From Cyrtodaria siliqua (taxonomy: Eukaryota; Mollusca; Bivalvia; Adapedonta; Hiatellidae), in NCBI GenBank assembly GCA_037043455.1, contig JAWPHD010001143.1, positions 62,001 to 126,000 of the forward strand: a stretch of 64,000 nt of DNA, written 5' to 3'. The translations under genes and the position numbers were made by a program. The notes beneath the pieces are model-generated. The model did no database searches. It worked only from the letters and a program-made list of their open reading frames with translations, and was not told the origin of the DNA. Shown here one piece after another: positions 24,601-34,299 of the stretch; the stretch's first letter is position 1, and each line of letters opens with the position of its first letter.

Positions 24601-27600
24601 CCGATTCAAACCCTTATAATTTAAGAAATAACTCCAATTTTGTAACATTATCCAGACGTACAGAATTGTACTCAAGGTCAATTATTCCTTCCGCACTTAA
24701 ACTATGGAACGAACTTGATATATGTATTCGTGAATCACCTTCACTTTTAACCTTTAAAAGCAAACTGAAACAGCTTTTTAAACCTCAATTTGTACCCAAG
24801 TTCTTTTTGTACGGCGAAAGATACCTAGCAGTTCAACATGCCCGTTTAAGAAACAATTGCAGTAACTTAAACGCTGATCTATATATTAACCATCTAAGGG
24901 ATAATCCGAATTGTATTTGTGGAAATGAATTTGAAGATGCAGAGCATTTTATTTTCCGATGTAACCGTTTTAGGAATGAAAGGCATCAGCTTTTTACCAA
25001 TACTCGAGAATTTCACCCCTTAAGTACACGAAAATTGCTGTTCGGCAATTCAGATGTCTCTATCGATCAAAATCAATTTATTTTTCACGAATTTCAAAAA
25101 TATATCAAAAACACTCAACGTTTTCAAATCGAGTAATTTATTAGAAAAGTTTGTTACACGTAGCTGTCGGTGCTTTAATTCGAACAATATGTTGGGCGAA
25201 TGTAGGGTTTCAACAGAAATGGGCGGCAGGGCAGGATTATCAGGCGGGGGTTTTCCCCCTCCATTTTTTTTCCACCTTTCTGTGTTATTTCTTTCTAAAG
25301 TTTCTATTATTATATATATATATATTTTTTTTTCAAATTCACCCATATTACAAATGTTATTATATTTCATTCCGGTATACATAATATATCAATATTGAAG
25401 GTATGGAGAGAACTGTAACTAATGTTGTTATAACTTGTAGTTCAATCCATTTGCGTATGTTATATATAAATATGTATTATCATATGATGTTCATTCTCTG
25501 TAACATAAGTAATAAAATATGTTTAAACTAAAAATAATAATAGTCACACATTTACAACAACATACCTCATACAGAAAGTCTTTATCCTTAAATACTCCTT
25601 CCTAAAAAGATTAATCATCAAACATATCAAACTGATTGTAGACTAAGTAGACAATGACTAACGCTTAACACAAAATCATGTCAGGTATACTTATAGCTGG
25701 ATAGAACAAGTCATTATCATTTGAAGGCAACTTATTTCATACAGGGCGAATATACAGTTCTTCCTTAGAAAATTCATCTACAAAACTAGATTGTTAACGA
25801 TGACGTTTAAGTCACACTAAATAGTTTGCATTCAGTATTGTAACTGTTTGTTTTTATAAGAATCTAACTTCAAACATTCACACTACGCTTAGTAAACAGA
25901 AGCTACATTTGTGGACTTTAAAAGTGTGTACCGCCTTTTTCGCTGGTCGCTTTCCTGTTATGAAGTCTTTTATGGCCTCGCGGTGATCAGTTGTCAGCCC
26001 GCGTTTTTCAAACTTTTGTATCAATCCGTTTTTCTCCAATAGATGATCGAACAACTTTCTTGAATATTCTTCATGCTAATCAAATAACAATTTTAACACA
26101 ACAATAAAATATATAAACACATCAAAACAAAAGTTAAGCATTGACCTAATATAGGTTTTATTCATAAGGATTATATATGATATTTTAAAATTATCAACTG
26201 ATGTTTGAGCCCAACTAAAATGTGATTGCATAGCGTATCTGTTGTTTAATATATTGTAGCATGGCCACAGACAATTCTCTTTGTTCAGACACAGGTGTAA
26301 ATAGTTTAATTGAAAATAAGACCTGTCAGAATAACTGTGAGAATAACAGTGAGAATAACAGTTAGAATAACTGAAATAGAGCTGAAATGGACATGCTACA
26401 AAACAAATAGAGTATGGTTTCATCTCGTTGGTTAATTTAAACACCTCGATGGGCTACGCCCATCTCGATGTTTAAATGAACCAACTCAATGAAACCATAC
26501 TCTATCTATTACTTATTCCATTACATGAGAACTATTGAAATCAATAAAGCTCTGGATTAAGCCTAATGCACGACTTGTTGGGATAACCATGCAAAAATAT
26601 TTATAAAAGTAAGTTATGTAAGAGAAGCCGTCTTTATCAATTTCCACAAACCGTGTGCCCATTGCTTGCAAGCATACTAGGAAGGACATTTTGTTCAAAG
26701 ATGTGGGAAAATGGACCATGACCTGAAATCAATAAATAGAAAATAATTTTAACAAGATCTACATTGTACTAGATGCACGCATAAGCATTCGTGTGCAGAT
26801 ATATTTTTAACATTACGACTAGTGTTCACGTAAAACATAATTTTAATGTGTGCTGTGTTATTTTATGTTTGTCAATTTAGTGCATCTTTAGGATGCAAAT
26901 AATTAGAATGGTCAATGTTGAAGGCAAATAGTTTTAAACATTTGCTGAACAACAGTAATACACAATAGTATCTTAAAGCTACCATAGCTATATATAAGGG
27001 TGATGGACGTGTACCTTAAGCACATGGGATCGTTTAAACGCTTAGTTTACTATCAAACTTAAGCTATTGAAACATCAACCCCGTGTATAATGCAGTTTTA
27101 TAGCAAACATGTTTGCATTATTCGTAGGCCGAAGCCGACGAATATATGTGTGCTTACGTTTGATAAGTGCCACTGGAAGGATAATTAATTAATGGAGAAC
27201 AATTGTTATTTTCCTTCTTTTTAATTGATCAAATGAACTGATATGATAATAACATAACGCTTGGAATATAAATGTTGATTATTTATGCTTTCGGGAAAAC
27301 AGCTTTGTTTGTATCGAGCGTTACTACGATTCTCCCTAATTCGTGTGCGCTTTATTCTTAAATTGGTAATGTTTGCTCGGGAACCAGCCTACAGCGATAA
27401 CTTCTATTTTAAGAACACATTGATGCCTCAAAAGTTCAGAACCAGCCGATTAGCAGCTTAATATAGAGAGACATTTTAGAACAGAGTCTATTATGTATGC
27501 AGGAACGTTGGTATACTACAAGCTTCGATAATCTCCGTACCCGAGCACCTGCTATTTCCGATAGTTGTCGTTATAAATACTACTGACGAATTGATGCTTT

Positions 27601-28217
27601 GCATCACAAATTTCTTGTTTATTTACCTGAAATCGACAAAGTAACATCAATAATACACATCCATTCACTGGCTAATAGTACAGCCTATCGAACCCATGAA
27701 CTTCGTATTAACAACCCATTAGCTTTCATTACGTGATCCCGCCTTAATATCATTAAGCGATGGGAAAAATTATACATTTTATTATTAGCAAGATTTTATG
27801 ATATTTCGACAATAAAACATGTTTAAATACATTTTTTACTGAAACAATGCGATAAGCTGTTTAAAATGACCTATTAAATGTTTAAATTTTGCAAGCTGCA
27901 AACTTTGTAATGTCCTGGTATAGGTTTCTCTCCTTATACACTGTTTGACATCATTTCTTTATGTACGATCAATCATGGATTGTTCCTTTGTATGCCCAGA
28001 TATGAAAACAGAAAAGCATCATTGAGTGCGTACGAAAAATCAATGTATTTTAATTGTTACATGCATAGCTGGCTAAATGCCTTTCACTTAATATATATTA
28101 CCCAAATCATGACAAAGTCCAGCAATCTCTACACAAGCAATATCTAACTCTGATATGTTTAGTTCAGGTTGATGCTCTTTCAGAGACCTAATGAGATGTT
28201 CAGCAAGATGACAAACA
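15481..28217 (-). CDS. SAMHD1-like: SAMHD1-like HD-domain dNTPase gene, partial (7 exons)
   Basis: Seven minus-strand exons follow the order of SAMHD1, the dNTP triphosphohydrolase that cuts dNTPs to nucleosides and triphosphate and restricts retroelements and DNA viruses. Exons in order are 28217-28102, 26722-26652, 26075-25932, 17902-17738, 17522-17431, 16957-16895 and 15691-15481, about 287 codons. Seen: the L-C-H-D-L-G-H-G-P-F-S-H catalytic motif across two exons, G-I-D-V-D-K-W-D-Y with A-R-D, N-N-F-D-H-K-R, D-L-Y-D-M-F and [10 protein letters not shown]. Junction phases agree at every splice, given one non-canonical donor at 17430. The SAM domain, the first HD histidine (R-F-E-H region) and the C-terminal lobe were not found; they may lie outside the window or be lost. 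The segment before I-V-A-N-K is about 20 residues shorter than usual for the family. A full-size LINE occupies the 8-kb intron. It may be a functional divergent paralogue or a decaying copy. Confidence 0.85.
15735..15975 (+). repeat. Pentanucleotide minisatellite (GTGGT/GCGGT/GGCAC)
   Basis: About 45 pentamers drift from GTGTA through GTGGT and GTGGC to GGCAC and AGCAC. Strand composition is strongly biased, with G-rich then mixed plus-strand units. It lies inside the last recognised SAMHD1-like intron, 44 bp upstream of that exon's acceptor in the direction of transcription. It keeps several frames open, which inflates a spurious 233-codon minus-strand frame. Confidence 0.95.
16895..16957 (-). 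CDS. SAMHD1-like: SAMHD1-like small exon (M-T-N-A segment)
   Basis: The acceptor 'gtcaatatttcag' and donor GG|GTAAGA bound 63 bp coding [12 protein letters not shown], equivalent to the family's M-I-T-D-A-F-L-K-A-D segment. It starts with one base and ends with two bases of split codons; the following exon supplies one base, so that junction is in phase. Confidence 0.78.
17431..17522 (-). CDS. SAMHD1-like: SAMHD1-like exon with defective donor
   Basis: The acceptor 'aaaactcacag' opens [12 protein letters not shown] and continues [10 protein letters not shown], a SAMHD1 hallmark involved in nucleotide-dependent assembly. Alignment and the phase of the next exon both require the exon to end after the AT of a Met codon, where the sequence reads AT|GGAAGT. 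One base change from GTAAGT explains this. All canonical GT sites nearby are in phase 0 and would put the next exon out of frame. Confidence 0.8.
17738..17902 (-). CDS. SAMHD1-like: SAMHD1-like exon: D-V-D-K-W-D-Y catalytic segment
   Basis: The acceptor 'acgctgttttcag' and donor AAG|GTACCT bound a 55-codon exon in phase 0 at both ends. It holds [18 protein letters not shown] and N-N-F-D-H-K-R, and ends in R-D-K. The last metal-binding aspartate of the HD site falls in this segment in characterised SAMHD1 (family knowledge). This is the best-conserved exon and fixes the assignment. Confidence 0.92.
18000..18640. other. Intronic sequence with a small dispersed-repeat match
   Basis: At about 18210-18310 the block 'catgaacagtctcaat' with 'ccgagact' matches a dispersed repeat seen at 55985-56165 and 56275-56425. 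Nothing else is recognised. The region lies in the large SAMHD1-like intron. Confidence 0.45.
18712..19453 (+). pseudogene. LINE ORF1 remnant (coiled coil plus RRM-like)
   Basis: Three overlapping frames spell one decayed ORF1 protein: a basic, serine-rich N-terminus with K-P-K-R-K-R-N-K, a coiled coil ([12 protein letters not shown]), L-E-Q-Y-G-R-R, then a nucleic-acid-binding region with [20 protein letters not shown] and [11 protein letters not shown]. Breaks occur near 18850 (frameshift) and 19046 (stop). This is the standard ORF1p layout of CR1/L1-type elements: RNA binding and chaperone activity. It may belong with the ORF2 starting near 21620, but 2.1 kb of other sequence lies between. 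Confidence 0.75.
19454..21600. other. Intronic spacer with local tandem duplications
   Basis: Two ~165-bp direct copies lie at about 19930-20090 and 20095-20255 (shared 'ctgccaggt', 'tacaatgacccc' or 'tacaatgacccg'). Two ~143-bp copies lie at about 20243 and 20386 (shared 'tatatagtgtt', 'acgtataagcacttta'). A GT/GC-rich microsatellite follows. No coding sequence is seen. Confidence 0.6.
20575..20685 (+). repeat. GT/GC microsatellite
   Basis: (GT)n followed by interrupted GTGC/GCGT units; alternating purine-pyrimidine throughout, so a candidate for Z-form DNA. Short frames on both strands are artefacts. Confidence 0.85.
21622..21980 (+). pseudogene. LINE ORF2 N-terminal leader with broken 2A-like motif
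   Basis: A frame from 21622 ([10 protein letters not shown] near its start) runs through a hydrophobic stretch to L-L-I-L-S-G-D at 21960. In the next frame the sequence continues E-L-N-P-G-P (21963-21980) straight into the endonuclease domain. Together these are the two halves of a 2A-type ribosome-skipping motif (D-x-E-x-N-P-G-P) separated by a one-base deletion. N-terminal 2A-like sequences, some preceded by signal-like segments, are known from non-LTR elements of echinoderms and molluscs (established knowledge). In this copy the frame is lost at that point. Confidence 0.7.
21963..25136 (+). pseudogene. LINE ORF2: endonuclease plus reverse transcriptase, one stop
   Basis: This is a single reading frame of about 1,057 codons interrupted only by TAA at 22386-22388. 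Order: apurinic-type endonuclease ([31 protein letters not shown]), linker, reverse transcriptase ([32 protein letters not shown], catalytic F-A-D-D at 23973-23984) and a C-terminal zinc-binding-like segment with C-x-C and D-A-E-H-F-I-F-R-C. It belongs to the Jockey/CR1 group; I cannot fix the clade. The one stop and the 2A-site deletion make it inactive, but the rest is little decayed. It is inserted in the SAMHD1-like intron, in the opposite orientation. Confidence 0.88.
25137..25340 (+). mobile_element. 3' UTR and (TA)n end of the 2A-type LINE
   Basis: After the ORF2 stop come about 200 bp ending in a C/T-rich patch ('ggcgggggttttccccctcc') and a (TA)n/poly-T tract at 25308-25335, which probably marks the 3' end of the element. 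Confidence 0.55.
25400..25900. other. Intronic AT-rich sequence, nothing recognised
   Basis: Lies between the LINE 3' end and the SAMHD1-like exon at 25932-26075. No gene or repeat is seen. Confidence 0.5.
25932..26075 (-). CDS. SAMHD1-like: SAMHD1-like exon: T-H-E helix region
   Basis: The acceptor 'gttatttgattag' opens a frame starting [13 protein letters not shown] and containing G-L-I and, later, A-I-K-D-F-I-T-G, which matches the family's helical segment after H-G-P-F-S-H. The donor GCG|GTACAC is inferred from phase and is weak; the end could be a few codons off. Joined directly to the exon at 17902, the product lacks roughly 20 residues that sit before I-V-x-N-K in most SAMHD1 proteins. 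A small exon may have been missed in the 8-kb intron. Confidence 0.72.
26318..26380 (+). repeat. 13-bp short tandem repeat
   Basis: Four to five units of 'agaataacagtg' and variants, inside the SAMHD1-like intron between the H-G-P-F-S-H and T-H-E exons. Confidence 0.8.
26407..26505. mobile_element. Palindromic foldback element, 99 bp
   Basis: The left arm begins 'atagagtatggtttcatctc' and the right arm ends 'gaaaccatactctat'. The arms of about 48 bp pair almost perfectly around 'gatgggctacgcccatc'. Same architecture as the palindrome at 5800-5933, with a different stem but a similar GG-C-ta-G-CC core. It lies within a 576-bp SAMHD1-like intron, on whose transcript it would form a long hairpin. 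Confidence 0.8.
26652..26722 (-). CDS. SAMHD1-like: SAMHD1-like exon: H-G-P-F-S-H
   Basis: The acceptor 'ttgatttcag' leads into GT that completes the Gly from the previous exon, then [11 protein letters not shown] place the donor at ACG|GTTTGT because it leaves exactly the 16 residues the family has between H-G-P-F-S-H and T-H-E, and is in phase with the next exon. The donor is weak. Reading on past it meets a stop within a few codons. Confidence 0.75.
27121..27142. repeat. Small hairpin 'ttcgtaggc-cgaa-gccgacgaa'
   Basis: A 9-bp stem with one mismatch and a 4-base loop. It resembles the cores of the two foldback elements (GGC and GCC flanking a short loop), and may be a decayed member. Confidence 0.4.
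27733..27905 (+). repeat. Dispersed repeat, copy 2 ('attaagcgatgggaaa' family)
   Basis: Collinear with 15105-15265 over about 160 bp. It lies in the first recognised SAMHD1-like intron. Confidence 0.7.
28102..28217 (-). CDS. SAMHD1-like: SAMHD1-like exon: first recognisable HD exon
   Basis: The acceptor 'aatattttcag' precedes an exon that begins with one base completing a Gly codon, then [10 protein letters not shown]. It ends L-C-H-D-L with one base of the next Gly before the donor G|GTAATA. The H-D pair is the HD-superfamily metal ligand pair. The preceding exon should end in the family's R-F-E-H-S-x-G motif; I did not find it within the window. Confidence 0.88.
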
Positions 28218-28404
28218 CTGAAAATATTTTAACACGTTTGTAGTGTTAACGACCCCAGTTTCAACAACATTTCCGCCAGTTAAACTTCAATTCCTAAAAT
28301 GAACCGAATGTGTAAATATGTTTTTGTGAAGCATATAATACAAGTATGTATTTCGAAGTAGCTTTAGAGTGTTGTTAAAACTGACGCGTGTGATTAAATA
28401 CGGT

Positions 28405-28860
28405 GTCATACAATGATTACAGTTTGCATATACGTACGCTTTTTATTAAAATTTAATATGACGTTATACAGTGATTACAGTTGCATATACTTCCGCTATT
28501 TATTAAAAGCAGATATAAAAATCGAACAGGAAAATAGCGTTCAAGGACGACAGTCACCCACAAACACACAATGAAACAACAAAGAACAACTATATATAAA
28601 AATGAATAAAAGGCAAGATAATACATCACAAACGCACAAGGGTTGACAATAGGGATACCGTCTTAGAACGGTCAGTGGCAAAAAAGGCCCCTGGGACGTT
28701 ATACAATGATTACAATTTGCATATGCGTACGCTTTTTATTAAATATGACGTTATGCATGAATAGAGTTTGCATATACTTACGGTTTTTATTAAATATGAA
28801 GTTATACAATGACTACAGTTTGTATATGTGTACGCTTTTTATTAAATATGACGTTATAGA
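28405..28860 (+). repeat. ~57-bp tandem array, interrupted
   Basis: Units with 'tgacgttatacaatgattac', 'tttgcatatacgtacg' and 'ctttttattaaa' occur at about 28405-28505 and 28692-28860 (five to six copies). A ~185-bp dispersed repeat (28505-28690) splits them, and the LINE 3' end abuts the last unit at about 28858. The array lies just upstream of the first recognised SAMHD1-like exon. Confidence 0.85.
28505..28690 (+). repeat. Dispersed repeat inserted in the 57-bp array
   Basis: Begins 'agatataaaaatcgaac', contains 'caaggacgacagtca' and ends 'cttagaacggtcagtggcaa'. Related copies lie at 41205-41400 (plus; shares 'agatataaaagtcgaac' and 'ggaacggtcagtggca') and 61655-61745 (minus). Non-coding. 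Confidence 0.7.
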
Positions 28861-29446
28861 AGAAGAAGCACTTTATTTCAAAATCAGTAAGCCATAGGCC
28901 CATGTGATCATACAATATTATACATATACATTTTAACAGACGTAGCAAGATCCGTACATATATGTATTAACAAATATCAGATGCAAAAATAAACACAGTT
29001 ATACCGTTTACTTCTTTTTAGAGAACACAAACAGAAAACAATAATAGAAACAAACACATGAACACGTCAGTATTTCCATTTAAAATTTCACGGAGAAGGT
29101 GACTAAACATATATAAATATAACAATGTTAAAGTTGATGTATTATAATTAATCGTATCCATGTCATAAATATATAAGCACATACACATACGTTTCAAACA
29201 CAATATAAAAAAAAAAAAAAAGAAGCTCTATATGTATTTTCAAGCGTGAGAAAACCACCACACACAAATATACATGACTATGTGAAAATAAAATATTACA
29301 ATATTAAATAATACAAAACATTACAATTGAGAAGGAGAAAATGAGAAAATGAAATATGGAATTACAATTACATCAAATCAATTCATTAGCGTTTTCCTCA
29401 TTTCATATGCTTTAAAAATATACACACTTAAATTTTTAATTTCTTT

Positions 29447-32400
29447 TTAATTTTTGCTGTAAAAAAGTTCTTTTAATTTGAACATGCTTGGTCGATTCCA
29501 AAAATATTTTTTAATATATATTTTTCGGATGTCTTTAAACAGATCGCAATCTAAAATGAAATGAAACTCGTCTTCAAGTTTGTTGCAAATTAAACATATT
29601 CTATCTGCTAATGGTATACTTCTAGGTCTATGCCACCTACCAGTCTCTATAGCAAGGCTATGGGACGAGACAATTAACCTGGTCATCGATATTCTAAATT
29701 TTGGTATGTTTATGCATTTAAGAAATAACTGAAAATCAAAACTAACAATTTCTTTAAAAAATATTGCTCTCGATGAACTTTCTAAACGTTCATGCCAAGA
29801 CTGTATTTTATTATCATGAAGTCGTTGTTTAATTATACCTAAGAAAAGATTCCCATCTCCGACACTCTGGTTTAGCCACACGTAGTAAAAACCCATTGAC
29901 GATAATAAATCGCGAACTAGGGTTACCCATGATACTTTGTTTGGGTAAATATCAGCATCTGTTTTTAGAACATTATAAATAACTTTGCAATACTTGTTTT
30001 CACTGCTGTTTAAAATCTTTAACCAATATTTAATAATTCTATAAAATCTGTTATTGATAAGGCTTAACCTGCCCAGAATACCAAACACAAAGTCATTTTG
30101 CGTTGTACGTTTTACTTTCAATATACGTTTGCAATAAAGTGTATGTATTCTTTCAATATTGTTTGCACTGTGGAAACCCCACACTTCACAAGAATAAATT
30201 AAAATGGGCAATATAAGCTTATCATATAGTCCAAGTCTATGAGATATAGAAATATCTGTAAAGTTTAGAAGATACTTATTCAGTTTGAATATTGCTTTTT
30301 GTGCTTTACCCGCTAACGTTAATTGCGTTTCACTGAAAGAACCGCCTTGGGTAAAAACAATTCCAAGGTAAGTAAGTAAATTCACAATTTCAATTTGTAC
30401 ACCATTGAAAAGAAAATTTAAATTACGTGGTAACAATCCAGCTTTTATGAAAACAATTATTTTAGTTTTTTTAACATTCACTTTCAACTTCCATCTCTCG
30501 CAGTAATCACATAGAATATCAAGACCTTTTTGAAGACCTTCAGCGATTTCGGCGAAAATAACAATATCATCAGCATATAGCAAGAGAAATAGTTTTGTCA
30601 TGTATTCCTCGATACCGTCAAATTTATTTAAAATTAAATATTCCTCAATATTATTTAAGAACATTGAGAAAAGAAAAGGAGATAAACTTTCTCCTTGACG
30701 CACTCCAAGGATGCATGAAAACTCGTTGCTTAACGTATTATTGTATTTGACTCGAGACTTAATACTATTATACATACTTTTAACTACATTGAAAATTGTA
30801 CCTCTTACTCCCAAGTGTATTAATTTATACCACATACTGTTTCTGTCTATATAATCAAAAGCTTTGCTAAAATCAATAAAACTACAATACATCTTCTTAC
30901 CACTATTTATCATATGTGTAATAAGTCCATGAAGAACAAATATGTTGTCAGTTGTACTCATACCACTACGAAAGCCTGCCTGTGCTTCAATATATACATT
31001 GTAATTGTCAGCCCAATAGCTTAAACGAGTATTTAATAGTCTCGTAAATAGTTTACCCAACATACTTAATAATGTAATTCCTCTATAATTATCTGTGTCA
31101 TTAATAGAACCATTCCTATGTAGTGGGACGATATATCCTTCTGACCAAGACGTAGGAAAAATACCTGTGTTCAATATAGTGTTAAATAATGTGTATAAAT
31201 ACGGTAATAATTGGTGGGCACCATGTACAAAGTACTCATTTAAAAGAAAATCTGGACCAGCACTTTTACCATTTTTTAGCTGTCTAATAGCTTTTAATAT
31301 TTCCTCATTACTTATAACTACATCAAGTTCACTGAACATAACTTGGAACTCGCCATTTAAAAAACGTTCATTAAAATACAAAACATCTTCATCGGGTTGG
31401 AAAAAAGGATCAGCAGGATTATTGACAGATTTAAAATATTGTTCAAAAGCAGACAACGATATATTTAGACATTTTACATGCGAAGCCTCTCTTAACATTT
31501 TCCAATATAGTTTCGCATTCTTATGCCTGTATGTTTCCAATTTTTTGGTTTGTTCATTATTATAATCTCCTTTACATCGTTTTAACATAGATTTATATTC
31601 AGAGCGTGATCTAACAAGTAAAACTCTGTTTTCGTCTGACTGACATTGTCTATAACAATTTAAATGAAAATGAAAAATAGTTCTCAGGTCTTCACAACTT
31701 TCATTAAACCAGTCATTATTTTGTTTACGCTTACTTGTGTCTGTACCATTATTGTGCCTAAGTGTTTTTTTAAATAAAGGGTTTGTAACACTATTCAATA
31801 AATTGGAAAATTCCTGTAAACTAGATTCAATACCATTCATGTCAACACATGAACCCGTAGTTTGAGTTAAATTATTTAATTGCTCAACAAATACATCGCA
31901 GTTCAAAGCATCACCATATTCACATCTATGCTCACTATTCCATATATATTTGCAATCTATACCTATATGATCAACTTCATCAACACTATTACCATTCAAA
32001 ACTGCATGTCCATTATTAATGATGTATTCAAAAGAATATTCAATAACACAATGGTCGGATAAAGTATTGGCATCATGAACATCAAAAGTTGTGAAATTAT
32101 TATAAATAGATTCCGATACAACAACATAATCAACAAGACTACACCCTCTGTGTCCCACAAACGTATATTTACCTATACCCGCGTCTTTACCGATACGCCC
32201 GTTTAATATTCGTAAACCAGTCTGTTTACAGAAATCTAAAAAGGCAGTACCATTGCTATTTATATGGCCTTTATCTTGGGAATATCTCGGACTAAAACTA
32301 ACTATGGAATATTCATCTGGCAGAATTTCGAAAGATTCGCTTGAGTCAAACATTACAAAATCTGGCTTATCAGAGGTGCGACTATTAAAGTCCCCCGCCA

Positions 32401-32888
32401 ATAAAATGTTACAAAGACCATTTGACTGTATCATTATGAATAAACGCAACAGAATCGGTTAATCTATCAAAAACATTCTGTTCAATGGTATTAAATCTAC
32501 TACTCCCCTCGGGCATAACATAACAAAGACCAACAAACAAATCATTTGTTAACGAAAATAATTGACCGTCTAGTCTCAGCCACAAAATATCATTTTCACT
32601 TTGAAAGAATAACGATTTTTCGTTTACAAAAGTATTTCGAACATATATAATTATACCACCTGAATCACGTTTGCATTTATTTGACTTTATTCTGTGTAAC
32701 GCAAAACATTCAAAGTTATTAACATTAAACTCCTGTAAATCATTTGACCATGTCTCAGTAAACATAACAACATCATTTTCTTCAAAAATTGAAATAATTT
32801 CTGAACATTGCAACTTATTACAATTTTTTGAAACTAGACTTTGTACATTTAATAAGGCAAATTTCAATCGCACCCTCTCCTGTGCACG
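29447..32888 (-). pseudogene. LINE ORF2: endonuclease plus reverse transcriptase, one frameshift
   Basis: About 1,147 codons. Endonuclease: A-L-L-N-V-Q-S-L, T-E-T-W, G-G-I-I-I-Y-V, G-D-F-N-S-R-T, S-L-V-D-Y-V-V-V and S-D-H-C-V-I. Reverse transcriptase: N-Y-R-G-I-T-L-L-S, F-I-D-F-S-K-A-F-D, V-R-Q-G-E-S-L-S-P-F-L-F and catalytic Y-A-D-D around 30566-30578. The C-terminal zinc-binding segment has G-R-W-H-R-P-R-S and C-L-I-C-N...F-H-F-I-L-D-C. One frameshift near 32435 lies before G-D-F-N. The open frame begins right after the ORF1 TAA with no nearby ATG, so translation needs reinitiation, readthrough or a non-AUG start. Confidence 0.88.
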
Positions 32889-34236
32889 TTAACCAGTGTC
32901 ATTTATTGTTCCTTCACGCACGCTTGAGTGTGAACTCAGTGATCGATTGCGAGATACATAGGCCGAACGATTATCCCGCCTATTACGAGACTGACTGTCT
33001 CTTTGCATCGATGACGACGACTGGTCCCGACTATGACACGCGTTATGGCGAGATGCGTCTCGGGTTATATGCGAGCCATGTTCGGGTCTGGGTGGCTTAG
33101 GGGGATTAACCTTACCCGATGGTGCTGGGAATATAGACCGATTTGTTGAGTTATTATGATTTCCAGCAGCAGACGAAATACGATTATCAGTGTTGTTTGC
33201 ACTTTTGAGCTCAGTTTCCACGTGATAAATCGAGGATGGACTCGTTTGATATGTGTTGGTCACGGGCTGATTCACGTTTTACCTGGACGGCCTCCTGGGA
33301 TATACAGTTATCACTCACGATCATTGGGGAAGAACTATGAGCAGTAGGGCTAACTGGGGTGTCTTCATGAACCGAGTAGCGGTTGTTTAGAGTTTTGCTT
33401 GGCTGTAGTCGAGTAGATAATAATGGTACATTATCGCCTTTGTCAAGTACAGGAAAATCTACCAATCTGCTTTGTTGCATGATTGTGTTCCAGTCAGGAA
33501 ATTCGTCTTGTATTACCTGCCTATTGCACACACGTTTGGCCGGATAAACAATACGGACAGACGATTGGGGGTTATCCTTCTTAGTGTCTCTATATAATGG
33601 CCACAAGCGTGGAACATCGCGGTCGATAGAGTATCCAGGGCAACTTTTTAACGTTTTGGCGTTAGAGAGGATCAACTCAACATCATTCGAGTTTATAAAG
33701 TTGGCGATGATAGGCCTCTTGAAATGTTGTCCTATTTTGAAGGGGCCCAGTCTGTGTGCCCGTGAAATAACTAAAAGTTTCGTGTCAAGCTGCATTGTGT
33801 TAGCCAGGAAGTCAAACAACACGTCCGTGCAGTTCTCCCAACGGGACTCCTTAAAACCACGAAATATCAAATTGTTCCTTCTCCCACGTGCCTCAATGTC
33901 AATGGATTTGTACGCTAATGTTTTGAGAAGGGTTGATTGTTTATTCGTAACAATAGCTATACTGTTGATTTTGCTGCAGGCCAATTTTAAGTAGTCATTT
34001 GAAACGGAAACAAGTTCTTGTGTACTGGCTTGTTCGATCTTGAGATTTAATATTTCATCAAATATCATAGACAATTTTGTGTTCGTGGAAGCATTATCAA
34101 ATGTTTCTAATTGTACAGGAGAAAGAAAATTACCGCTGGTATTGCTAGTGTTGCGCCTCTTCTGTTTACTAACAAATTCAAAATCTCCCGTCTCGGTGTT
34201 TTCAACCAAATCAACCTGTGAAAAGTTGGTCGCCAT
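32889..34236 (-). pseudogene. LINE ORF1 (RRM-like RNA-binding protein), one frameshift
   Basis: Starts at an ATG in good context (aaagATGGCG). After a variable N-terminus it has the ORF1p core I-E-A-R-G-R-R-N-N-L-I-F-R-G-F, S-R-A-H-R-L-G and R-P-I-I-A-N-F, then a low-complexity C-terminus rich in S, N and R. The frame breaks near 33265 and continues in another frame to TAA at 32891-32889, for a total of about 450 codons. Its role in the element is RNA binding and RNP formation. The stop is followed in the same frame by ORF2. Confidence 0.8.
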
Positions 34237-34299
34237 CTTTGTTAACAAGTCCTAGAAATTTTCACTTTTCAAAAGAGCACTAGGCAGGTCATTTTTAGC

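Noticed and set aside
25050..25398. 110-114 codon frames on both strands after the LINE ORF2
   Set aside because: They overlap the ORF2 end and its 3' UTR; shadows of the LINE.
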